From Metellina segmentata (taxonomy: Eukaryota; Arthropoda; Arachnida; Araneae; Tetragnathidae): DNA of 64,000 bases. A program made the translations under genes and the position numbers. The DNA lies in contig OX375883.1 of assembly GCA_947359465.1 (NCBI GenBank), positions 94,996,293 to 95,060,292 of the forward strand, written 5' to 3'. Shown piece after piece: positions 55,440 to 64,000 of the stretch (the stretch's first letter is position 1; each line of letters begins with the position of its first letter). The notes under the pieces were generated by a model. It did no database searches. It was not told where the DNA came from and saw nothing but the letters and a program-made list of their open reading frames with translations.

Positions 55440-58032
55440 TCTATTGAATACAACTGTTAGACATAATGTCCTACATTACATATCTACGAAGGGACAACCA
55501 GTGTATTCTAGAGCTCGACAACTTGATACCAAGAAACTCCAATTAGCAAAACAGGAATTCCAGTTCATGCTGGATCGGGGAATCATCAGACCATCCAAGT
55601 CACAGTGGGCTAGCCCCCTGCACTTAGTGGCCAAAAAGGATGGCTCTCTCAGACCCTGTGGGGACTATCGACGTTTGAATGAGCAGACCATTCCTGATAG
55701 GTACCCCATACCCAGAATGGAAGACTTTCACCTTATTTTAAGTGGAAAGAACATCTTTTCCAAATTGGACCTACTAAAGGCTTACTACCAGATCCCAATT
55801 TCAGAGGAAGACAAACCCAAGACTGCGATCATCACCCCATTTGGGTTGTTTGAATTTAACGTGATGAGTTTTGGCCTGCGAAATGCACCATCGACATTTC
55901 AGCGTTTCGTAAACGAAGTATTCCAAGGTTTAGACTTTGTGTTCCCATACTTGGATGATGTTTTAATTGCTTCGACATCTGAGGATGAACACAACAGTCA
56001 TCTCAAGGAAGTGTTTTACAGACTGAACAAGTACGGACTGTGCATAAATGTCTCAAAATCAGTTTTTGGTGTTCAAAAAATTGAATTCCTAGGATACTTG
56101 ATTACTCCTAATGGGTCATGTCCCCTTCCTGAGAAAGTCCAAGCAATATTGAATTATAAATTACCAACTACTCTTCATGATCTAAGAACCTTCTTGGGAA
56201 TGATAAATTTCTTTCGTCGATACCTGAAGAATGCTGCCCAAACCCAAGCCATACTCCATGAAATGCTCAAGGGAGCGAAAAAGAGAGATAAACGAAAAGT
56301 TCCTTGGACAGAAGAAGCGATTGAGCAGTTTGAGAAGTGTAAGAAAGATCTATCAAACACTGCACTACTCAGTTATCCCAAATCTGAGTGCCCACTGTCT
56401 TTGTGCACGGATGCCTCAGATTGGGCAATAGGAGCTGTCCTGCAGCAATTAGAAAATGACCACTGGAAACCGATTGCCTTTTACTCTAAGAAGCTCAGTG
56501 AAACCCAAAGAGGATATAGTACATATGACCGAGAGCTGTTGGGGATCTACCTGTCTGTTAAACAATTCAAATACATGCTAGAAGGTCGAGATTTCCAAAT
56601 CTTCACCGACCATAAGCCCTTAATTTTTGCATTTCAGCTAAAAAACGAAAAAGCCTCACCAAGACAGCTACGCCAGCTGCAATATATATCACAATTTACC
56701 ACCAATATCAACCATATCAATGGTAAAGACAACATCGTTGCAGATACTCTCTCCAGAATTGAGGAAATATCTGTCATCGACTATGAAGAAGTGGCTAAAG
56801 AACAACATGGTGATCAAGAATTACAAGACCTCATCAACAGTGATTCTCTTATCTTCAAGCAACAAGTGCTACCCTCTGGAACAAAACTGTGGTGTGATAC
56901 TTCACAACCAACCATTCGACCATACATCCCTAAAGTGTTTCGAAGAAAAATTTTCGACAAAATTCATGGTTTTTCACATCTTGGTATTCGATCAACTGTC
57001 AAGCAGATGACTACCAGGTTTGTATGGCCAGATATTAAGAAACACACGAGTGAATGGGCAAGAGCTTGTGTGAATTGCCAGAAAGTTAAAGTGCACAAAC
57101 ACACTAAATCAAAGCTTGGTGAATTTGAAGAACCAGATGCTAGGTTTAGCATTGTCCATATAGATTTGATTGGGCCATTGCCACCTTCTAATGGAAAACT
57201 GTATTGCCTGACCTGCATTGACAGATTTTCATGCTGGGTGGAAGTTATTCCACTTGCTGATATTACAGCTGAGTCAGTGAGCAAAGCATTTTATGAGAAC
57301 TGGATTTGCAGATTTGGGACACCCTACAGCATCATCACTGATCAAGGTCGACAATTTACCTCGCAAGTTTTTAGAAGTCTAGCTACCATCTGTGGTGCTA
57401 AAATCCTACACACCACTCCATACCACCCTCAGTGTAACGGAAAAATCGAACGTTTTCATAGAACCTTGAAATCGGCTATTAAAGCACAGGATAGTACCAA
57501 CTGGACTGAAGTGATACCAACAGTGTTGTTGGGATGCAGAGCTGCTATCCGTGAGGAAACTAACCATTCCATCGCTCAAATGATCTATGGTACAAACATA
57601 AGACTGCCTGGAGAGTTCTTAGATAGCCCGAGTGTTGATGTTGAACCTGACACATTTGTAAATAGGTTACAAAAACACATGGCATTGTTAAAACCTCTCA
57701 GAACTCCACACACACAACAACGAAAAATATTTGTGCATAAAGACCTTGCATCCTGCTCCCACGTGTTTGTCAGAGTGGACAGGGTCAAGAAGCCCCTCGA
57801 ACCAGCATATGATGGTCCTTTTAGTGTGTTGGAAAGAAGTGAAAAATATTTCAATATTAAAATAAACAACAGAGAGGTGAAAATTTCCATTGATAGGCTT
57901 AAGCCAGCTTATCTAATCAGCAATCCTAGGCCAGCTGTATTTGTTGATGTACCTGTGACTGAAGAACCTAAACTTCCAACAAACTCTCGTTGTGGTAGAG
58001 CAATTAAACTACCAGTTAGGTTCCAAACTTAA
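55384..58032 (+). CDS. GypB Pol: reverse transcriptase, RNase H, integrase
   Basis: The open frame begins at 55384, +1 relative to protease and overlapping it by 56 nt; no early ATG. Reverse transcriptase: CGDYRRLNEQT, FSKLDLLKAYYQIP and catalytic YLDD (nt ~55949). RNase H: LCTDASDWAIGAVL, YSTYDRELLGIY, IFTDHKPL. Integrase: zinc module HGFSHLGI ... CVNCQKVK, then D in VHIDLIGPLP (nt ~57160), D in TDQGRQF and E in NGKIERFHRT. All catalytic residues present. No chromodomain. How the frame is reached from protease is unclear (see finding). Confidence 0.94.
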   Translation: MKPVSINLLSQYPSITKPNLLNTTVRHNVLHYISTKGQPVYSRARQLDTKKLQLAKQEFQFMLDRGIIRPSKSQWASPLHLVAKKDGSLRPCGDYRRLNEQTIPDRYPIPRMEDFHLILSGKNIFSKLDLLKAYYQIPISEEDKPKTAIITPFGLFEFNVMSFGLRNAPSTFQRFVNEVFQGLDFVFPYLDDVLIASTSEDEHNSHLKEVFYRLNKYGLCINVSKSVFGVQKIEFLGYLITPNGSCPLPEKVQAILNYKLPTTLHDLRTFLGMINFFRRYLKNAAQTQAILHEMLKGAKKRDKRKVPWTEEAIEQFEKCKKDLSNTALLSYPKSECPLSLCTDASDWAIGAVLQQLENDHWKPIAFYSKKLSETQRGYSTYDRELLGIYLSVKQFKYMLEGRDFQIFTDHKPLIFAFQLKNEKASPRQLRQLQYISQFTTNINHINGKDNIVADTLSRIEEISVIDYEEVAKEQHGDQELQDLINSDSLIFKQQVLPSGTKLWCDTSQPTIRPYIPKVFRRKIFDKIHGFSHLGIRSTVKQMTTRFVWPDIKKHTSEWARACVNCQKVKVHKHTKSKLGEFEEPDARFSIVHIDLIGPLPPSNGKLYCLTCIDRFSCWVEVIPLADITAESVSKAFYENWICRFGTPYSIITDQGRQFTSQVFRSLATICGAKILHTTPYHPQCNGKIERFHRTLKSAIKAQDSTNWTEVIPTVLLGCRAAIREETNHSIAQMIYGTNIRLPGEFLDSPSVDVEPDTFVNRLQKHMALLKPLRTPHTQQRKIFVHKDLASCSHVFVRVDRVKKPLEPAYDGPFSVLERSEKYFNIKINNREVKISIDRLKPAYLISNPRPAVFVDVPVTEEPKLPTNSRCGRAIKLPVRFQT

Positions 58033-58348
58033 ATGTTCAGAAATATTTAATTATATTATCTAGTGTATTTTCAATTTATTTTTGTTTCTTCAAATTATAT
58101 ATATATTATTATCATTTGTGCATAATCAAAGTACTAGCAGTTGTGTTAAAAAATTTCAGCTATTTTCACAGTGTTAATCAGTATTGTTACTGTCACCACT
58201 ATGAGCACCTATTACAGCATAATTTGTTTAAAACCCTTCAATATTGTGTCAACAAATTAGAGTTATATGAAATCAGTATGAGTGAATCAAATGTACCATG
58301 TTTATATTTTCAATCTCTACATGCTTTCCCTATCGTAACTTAGTTACT
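58033..58348. other. GypB 3' non-coding region
   Basis: AT-rich leader to the 3' LTR. No env-like gene. Confidence 0.6.
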
Positions 58349-58361
58349 GGTAAGGGAGTAA
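58349..58361 (+). promoter_or_regulatory. GypB polypurine tract
   Basis: ggtaagggagtaa directly before the 3' LTR; short and interrupted by T. Confidence 0.65.
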
Positions 58362-58768
58362 TGTAGTGCTACTAGATGGCGCCACGAGATAGTGGCTTAG
58401 AAGTAGCTTTACATAAATTTAAATCTCATTAATTATAATTTAGTATTTTTTCTAGTTTTAACTATGTGTAAATTTTAAATATGATCGATAAATAATATTC
58501 TTAATTATTAAGGATAATTATTTTAATTTAATTCTTATGGCTATATTTATTGTCTACTGATTACTTTTATTTAAACCAAACTGTAACCACAATGAAACAA
58601 CTCTACTCCCATTATGAATTTGAATCTCTCAACGTTGTTACTTGATAATTGATATACGCAACCTGAAAATGTTATTCTTATGTGTAGCAGAATAGTCTGC
58701 ATGAATATAACGTGAATGAATTAATAAATATTGCGACTTCTATTTCTGATCATTCCTTCAAGCAATAT
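58362..58768 (+). repeat. GypB 3' LTR
   Basis: 407 bp, same as the 5' LTR as far as I can see. Confidence 0.92.
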
Positions 58769-58773
58769 AGATG

Positions 58774-59775
58774 CGAAAACGTAAACAAGCAGCTTGGCGA
58801 ATAGATAGATGGCGGCACCTCCGTCCGCTTAGAGCGAAAGGTAGAATACGACCATGGCAGATACAAATTCGTTCTGTTGATTTATTACGAATGAAAGAAA
58901 ATTGACAGTGCAAGTTACTAATTATACCACCAACACACACCCATACTGACAAGTACAAAGATAATCGAATTACATTCATTTGTCAAGACATTGTGTACAA
59001 TTTGTTCTTGCAAAATTTAGATTTCGATAAAAATCAAATTTGAAATTAAAAACCTTTGCATTTCTTTTCCCTAACCCAAATTAAAATGCCGTAGGCGTTC
59101 TATATTGAATCACAATTTGGAATCAATTCTACAGCGAAGTACGTGCTTGATCGGTATGAATGCAGATTCGGGAGTCGTAACCAATACCACGTGATCGTGA
59201 GGAGACGGTAGTAGCCAATGACAGCGAGCGTCTCGTTTTAATCCCCGGATCATTTAACACGCCGTTTGAGAATACCGTTCTTGATAATCCTCGAGTTAAC
59301 TCTCACCCGCGGATCAACTGATCCTCGAGTTAACTCGAGATTTGTGAATATGGCCGTAATAAATCTACAATTCGAAACCACACTAACCTCTACTCCACGC
59401 CAATACCACGACAGCACCTTATATAATGTATAATGCCAATATGTTGAAGCCACTGAGACATCATTCCACACTACGTCCTGACGCGTGATTGGCTCTTTAG
59501 CGTAGACGACACATCACGCGCTGCCGCGAGATCGGCTGCGAAAGTGTCAAAGTTGTTTCTATTCTTCCGTCGTAGTTCCACGTGCAGCCACTTGGCCTCT
59601 GTGAGTGAAGCACACAGCGTTCCCAGGGAACATCACGTAGAGGTGGGCTACATTGGTTACCCTGGGACTGTACTAACAACCCGCTACGGTACAGTCCCGA
59701 GACCCAAACGGGATTGACCCCAAGAACGGAAAAAGAAGGCTACTGTGTGTTGTAAATATGATGTTCATCACAGAA
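58774..59775. other. Right part of Harbinger-like element and spacer
   Basis: 58774-59356 is the rest of the interrupted TIR element. 59360-59775 is unassigned. Confidence 0.5.
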
Positions 59776-59940
59776 AAGGCTGGTAGTTGAATTAACGTCA
59801 CATGGATACACACCACGGGTTATTAGCGACCGTCCGGGATCAAACCCGTAGGGTAAAATCAGAAAACAACACGTAATTTTGAGCCATGGTCAGATGACGA
59901 TGTCACATTTCCAAATCCCCATTCTACAAACTTCCACAGC
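59776..59940 (-). mobile_element. SINE fragment, inverted
   Basis: Reverse-complement tail and distal body (cgaccgtccgggatcaaacc, cgtaattttgagccatggtc) joined head-to-head with the next, forward copy. Confidence 0.75.
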
Positions 59941-60146
59941 TACTGGTTCGAATCCGGGTTAGTGCATGGTTATTTGTAAGTGTATGATGTAGAGGCGGCT
60001 GGTGCACCTTAAATCTGTCGTTGCCTAAAGTCCTCATATTGGTTAGATGTGGAAGTTTGGAGAGTGGGGTGCCAGCTCATCTGACCATGGTTCAAAATAA
60101 CGTGGTATTGTCCTCGGATTTTTCCCTTAGGGGATAGATCCCAGAC
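59941..60146 (+). mobile_element. tRNA-derived SINE, left part, split by a TIR element
   Basis: Starts in the head at tactggttcgaatccgggtt and continues to gatcccagac, where the element 60147-62135 begins. The SINE resumes at 62136. Confidence 0.8.
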
Positions 60147-60385
60147 GCTTTCGCGCAAACTCTCAAGCTTTGAGCACCCCTTTGTGAGTTGGCGATATAA
60201 AGCGCTTTGAGAACCGAAAGATGGGGAAATTGGCAATCCTTCTCAATTTCTCGAGCAACCCTACTAAGTTATTAAGAATATCGCCATTGTTCCCTCGATG
60301 AGTGCTATAATTTTCCGTCTGATTTTTTTTTTTGGATATTCTAAATATATATTTTGTTTTACTTTAGCTATCTCTATTGTAACTA

Positions 60386-61042
60386 CTTCGTATTATTGGT
60401 TGATATAAGAAGCAGGTGGTATAAGAAGTACCCCCATGTAAACAAACTGTATATGTTTACATTTATTTGAAATTTAGTCAATCAATTGCGTTTCGTTGTG
60501 ATTTTTACAATATAACATGATCACTTACTCAAAAACTCGTCAAATAGAAAGAGTTGATGAGTATGTATTTGTTTAAGATGCGAGGGGTTAGGCGGATAAA
60601 TCAATTACGATGTTTATTATGGAAATTATTCGCCCTTATAACCTACTGTTTTTATTTTCATAATATAGTTTCTTATGAATCAAATCTCTTGTTTCTTCGC
60701 CTACTAAATACACTTCTTCGTATTATTGGTTGATATAAGAAGCAGGTGGTATAAGAAGTACCCCCATGTAAACAAACTGTATATGTTTACATTTATTTGA
60801 AATTTAGTCAATCAATTGCGTTTCGTTGTGATTTTTACAATATAACATGATCACTTACTCTAAAACTCGTCAAATAGAAAGAGTTGATGAGTATGTATTT
60901 GTTTAAGATGCGAGGGGTTAGGCGGATAAATCAATTACGATGTTTATTATGGAAATTATTCGCCCTTATAACCTAGTGTTTTTATTTTCATAATATAGTT
61001 TCTTATGAATCAAATCTCTTGTTTCTTCGCCTACTAAATACA
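60386..61042 (+). repeat. 330-bp tandem duplication
   Basis: 60386-60715 is repeated at 60716-61042 (starting cttcgtattattggttgata) with only about two visible differences. Recent. A shorter internal repeat (tataagaagcaggtgg / tataagaagtaccccc) lies in each copy. Confidence 0.92.
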
Positions 61043-61807
61043 ATCTCGCCACTTCTTGGGGAGACAAGTAGTAGATCAATAATAAGTACTAAGATTTAAC
61101 TAAAGTAATTTTTTGTAAACAAATACACTTCTTGATTAGTTTCATTCATTTGAGCTCAAGCTTTCTGCGAAACAAAGTTTTTTCTATCTCATATTTTATA
61201 GTTATAGCACTTCCATTTGGGCTGTTATGGAGACAGAAATTTTTGACACTTGTATTCTCAAAGGAAAAAAAAACATTTGAAGTTGCTTATATTTCATATA
61301 GTTATTGTTTAGGGTATTAGAATGTGTCACACAAACATATATTATATAGTGTATTTACTAAAAATTTTAGCTCAAGCAAAACATGTAGTTTTTTCCTAAT
61401 AATTTCTTTTAGCATATACAGTACAAAGAACCAAATTCGGACTTCGAAATAACGAATTGTCCAAAATCTGAACTATTTGCTAACCAGCATTAATTCAACC
61501 TAGACCAAATTCATGAATAATCGCAAAATTTTGGACATGTACAGAGTAAATACCACACAGAAAACTTGGAAGATTAGCAAAAAAATTTGTTGCAATGTAT
61601 TATAAAATTTTCTTTTTCCTTTTTTAAAAACTATTCCTATTTATGTATCTGCTATTTTAGTACTACAAACGTGGTCCGAACTTCAGTAACAAACGCAAAA
61701 TTCACGCGTGAGTTATATTAGGGTTGTTTTTTTTTGACAAAAAACAGCCAATAATCCAAAATCCGTATTGGCCAAGGTCAGGAGGATTCCTGTTTTTGGA
61801 CTTTATA

Positions 61808-61810
<3 letters not shown>

Positions 61811-61840
<30 letters not shown>
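61811..61840. repeat. (AT)n microsatellite
   Basis: About 15 dinucleotide units within the 2.0-kb TIR element. Confidence 0.95.
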
Positions 61841-61843
<3 letters not shown>

Positions 61844-62135
61844 ACGGATAAAAACTTACATGTATACATAAAATGTTTTATTCTTAAATTATAGAAACAA
61901 AAATCTAATCCAATCTCCTTAAATCCTGTGTTACGTATGTAATTCGGATTTTAAAACATACTAAATTATGTAGAGGTAGATAGAAAAAAAAGTTATAATA
62001 AAAAGATTCCTATATTAGTCAACAGATAGCAGAAGGACACGATGAAAATCTGAAGCAGTTCTCGCAGTTGGCGATACAGCCGGCTTTCGCCAACTCGCAA
62101 AGGGGTTCTGAAAACGTAAGGGATTCCGCGAAAGC

Positions 62136-62205
62136 AACCCTGACCGTTGTCAATAGCTCGTTGTGTTGCTCTAGTGCGACTTTAATTAAACATTACCTAA
62201 CCTTA
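62136..62205 (+). mobile_element. SINE tail (other half of split copy)
   Basis: ctgaccgttgtcaatagctc, gttgtgttgctctagtgcga and the attacc tail complete the SINE that starts at 59941. Confidence 0.8.
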
Positions 62206-62349
62206 CCAAAATTATACAACGCGCCAACGTGATGATATTTGAGGCCACGACACATTTAACATGAATCTGCTCCGTACGTACATGTTGGTCTATGGTTGGA
62301 TTCGAACTTGCAATCCTTCACACAATTTTGAAACAGTCAGGTGATGACC

Positions 62350-62399
62350 CTGATCAAAGAAAGGAAGACAGTATTTACTGTCTTCCTTTCTTTGATCAG
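62350..62399. other. Perfect 24-bp inverted repeat with 2-nt spacer
   Basis: 62350-62373 and 62376-62399 are exact reverse complements (ctgatcaaagaaaggaag... and ...cttcctttctttgatcag) around TT. No mismatch. Confidence 0.95.
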
Positions 62400-62461
62400 T
62401 CTCAAGTCTTAATTTCGTCATGTCACCGTGGTTCAAAATTACTTCGTGTTGTTCTCGGACC
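62400..62461 (+). mobile_element. SINE body fragment
   Basis: Diverged cgtcatgtcaccgtggttca and gtgttgttctcggacc, followed at once by an inverted copy. Confidence 0.7.
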
Positions 62462-62725
62462 TACAACGGGCTATTGACAACGGTCCGGGATCAGTCCCTT
62501 AAGAAAAAGATCCTAGGACAACACCTCGTTATTTTGAACCACGGTCAGATGACGAAGCAACACCTGAGCTGGCACCCCCACTCTCCAAACTTCCACACCC
62601 ACACAACATGAGGACTTTCAGCAACCACAGATTGGAGGTGCACTAGCCGCCTCTACACCATACGCTTACAAACATCCATTCCCGGACCCGTATTCGAACC
62701 AGGAACCTTCCGATTTAGAGGCTAA
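62462..62725 (-). mobile_element. tRNA-derived SINE, inverted, head truncated
   Basis: Reverse complement of most of the SINE: acaacgggctattgacaacg (tail side), cacgtcag-like body, tacgcttacaaacatccatt, and part of the head (ccaggaaccttccgatttag). It stops in the head at gaggctaa where LINE sequence begins. Confidence 0.85.
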
Positions 62726-64000
62726 TCAACCCACTGCCCATTATGGGCAAAACGCTGGAAAAACTACTACTTTTAAGATTCCATAAATTCGTATATAATT
62801 ACAATATACTCAGCAATAAACAATACGGCTTTAGAACTGGACGTTCCATAGAACACGCATTAAAGGATATCATTGACAAAATAGACCACAATAAGACAAA
62901 CCAGAATCACACTTGCATTATTTCACTAGACATCAAAGGTGCGTTCGATTCCATGTGGTGGCCCTCTCTATTTGATAAGCTACACAAGCATAAATTCCCA
63001 ACCGACTTAATAGATATAACAAAAAGCTATCTTCACAACCGCAATGTCACCCTTCATCATGGCAATACTTCAACAACCCACAAACTCCAAAGGGGATGCC
63101 CGCAAGGCTCATGTCTCGGACCATTCCTATGGCTACTCGTGGTAAACGATCTACTACTAAAAACATGGCCAACAAACTGCGAAATCCAAGCGTACGCAAA
63201 TGATATCACCATAGTCATATCGGGCAACAACAAGAATTCACGAGACAACAGCCAGCGAAGCCCTCCAAAAGATACAAACTTGGTGCCGACAGGAACAACT
63301 GACACTGTCAGAGAGCAAGACAACAGCCATGATAATAGGAGCACAAAAACCACTCAAAAGAAACCCAATACTCCAAAGCGGCACCATAAGAGTCAAAATA
63401 GTCAAGCACATCAGACTACTGGGCGTGATACTAGACAATAAGCTATCCTTCCTCCAACACATCGCTCACCTAAAAACAAAATGCCTCCAACTCAGCAATA
63501 ACATGGCCCACACGGAGGGAAGAAAGTGGGGCACAAAGCCACGGTTCCTCAAGATATGGTACAAGGCAGTCGCTGAGAGACAAATATGTTACGCAGCAAG
63601 CATATGGGCACAACAACTAACCCAACGCAATATCCAAAAGTTGCAAAGCCAGCGCTTTTTCACTGTCCGTATACTTAGAGCCTACTGCACCTCCCCAACA
63701 AATGCTTTACAAATACTAGCAGGAACCGAACCACTGCACCTAGTGTTACATACAGAGGCAGCGATTACAAAACTAACTAGACTCCAGCAAGACATACATT
63801 TCCTACGAGTACCCTACCACACAAATGACTACGAACACGACGAGGACATCCTTAAAGAAGATACTTGGACATCTGACACAATAGGCACACAAGATCAAAT
63901 AGAGACCGATTTACACAGATGGATCCAAGACGCCACACGGAGTGGGAGCGGACTTTGTGGCACATAGGGAAGGAAGAGAAATATACACCAGAAAAATAGA
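62726..64000 (+). pseudogene. I/Jockey-type LINE reverse transcriptase, broken
   Basis: Starts inside the reverse transcriptase (PLPIMGKTLEKLLLLRF), so it is 5'-truncated. Motifs: NKQYGFRTGRS, motif A SLDIKGAFDSMWW, motif B RGCPQGSCLGPFLW, motif C YAND, where the first catalytic Asp is Asn. One base appears lost near 63240: the frame ends in missense, while ASEALQKIQTWCRQEQL and the thumb region continue in the +1 frame (to 63967, RLLGVILDNKLSFLQHI near its start). A stop precedes the expected RNase H part. The element may run on past the window. Confidence 0.88.

Larger units (their letters stand above)
53727..58768 (+). mobile_element. GypB, Ty3/gypsy LTR retrotransposon, 5.0 kb
   Basis: 407-bp LTRs at 53727-54133 and 58362-58768 look identical. 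A 5-bp duplication agatg lies at 53722-53726 and 58769-58773. A TGG primer-binding start is at 54136, and a polypurine tract precedes the 3' LTR. Gag, protease and pol lie in three successive frames. Recent insertion; possibly active if the frame changes are programmed. Confidence 0.95.
53351..59356. mobile_element. Harbinger-like TIR element interrupted by GypB
   Basis: Left end cagccggtattcacaag with cgagttaactcgcggatc, and right end inverted (to 59356, gtgaatatggccg), flanked by TAA at 53348-53350 and 59357-59359. Without GypB and its duplication it would be about 959 bp. No transposase visible. Confidence 0.6.
60147..62135. mobile_element. 2.0-kb TIR element in a SINE, ~9-bp duplication
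   Basis: Left end gctttcgcgcaaac and right end (inverted, gctttcgcggaatc) continue with shared cacccctttgtgagttggcg-like sequence over about 75 bp. Flanks atcccagac (60138-60146) and aaccctgac (62136-62144) match 7 of 9. Interior: a 330-bp tandem duplication, (TA)n and AT-rich DNA; no transposase. Mutator-like by size of duplication, but TIR sequence unrelated to the 765-4862 element. Confidence 0.68.

Noticed and set aside
1..64000. CRISPR array, operons, prokaryotic or phage system
   Set aside because: Tandem repeats here are satellites and minisatellites without spacers; introns, SINEs and LINEs show a eukaryotic nuclear genome.

Overview
This window is eukaryotic nuclear DNA, almost certainly from an arthropod. 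It is AT-rich, full of nested retrotransposons, DNA transposons, tRNA-derived SINEs and satellites, and its one convincing host gene is made of tiny exons spread over about 12.5 kb. An arachnid or related chelicerate is my best guess from the style of the Ty3/gypsy and CR1-like elements; this is inference, because no rRNA, mitochondrial or single-copy marker gene is present. No CRISPR, operon or other prokaryotic feature is present. All identity statements are by eye, without alignment.

Layout. 0.7-5.1 kb is a nested stack: one tRNA-SINE (691-764 plus 4863-5122) is split by a 4.1-kb terminal-inverted-repeat (TIR) element with a perfect 9-bp target duplication. That element carries a degenerate ~175-bp satellite, the satellite holds a CR1-like LINE, and the LINE holds another SINE. 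5.6-7.7 kb is a ~145-bp minisatellite followed by a GC-rich short repeat. 7.8-13.7 kb has a possible Helitron end, a broken C2H2 zinc-finger gene on the minus strand (9668-10448), several SINEs, a MITE and a decayed Tc1-type transposase. 14.4-20.1 kb holds a MITE family (M1) with an internally inverted copy and nested MITEs. 20.95-30.28 kb is one CR1-like LINE interrupted by a 6.6-kb Ty3/gypsy element (GypA).

38.7-51.4 kb is the main find: a micro-exon gene that no long ORF reveals. It has a TATA-like box, a first coding exon (38919-38987), a 37-nt exon, a 32-nt exon behind a tandem acceptor, three homologous 66-nt exons that each encode a 22-residue P-x-P-x-T-H ... RFYG unit, and a last exon giving Val-stop. 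Two of the 66-nt exons were tandemly duplicated with their flanking intron. The introns contain Tigger-like, Harbinger-like and piggyBac-like elements, a 2.3-kb long-TIR element and a second SINE type.

53.35-59.36 kb is a Harbinger-like element interrupted by a second Ty3/gypsy element (GypB) whose 407-bp LTRs look identical. 59.8-62.2 kb is another SINE split by a 2-kb TIR element, again with a ~9-bp target duplication. The window ends in a decayed I/Jockey-type LINE.

Most coding capacity is selfish DNA: gag, protease and pol genes of GypA and GypB plus LINE reverse transcriptases. The host-type genes are the micro-exon gene and the zinc-finger remnant. The micro-exon protein is not identified; a small arthropod muscle protein is one speculative possibility.
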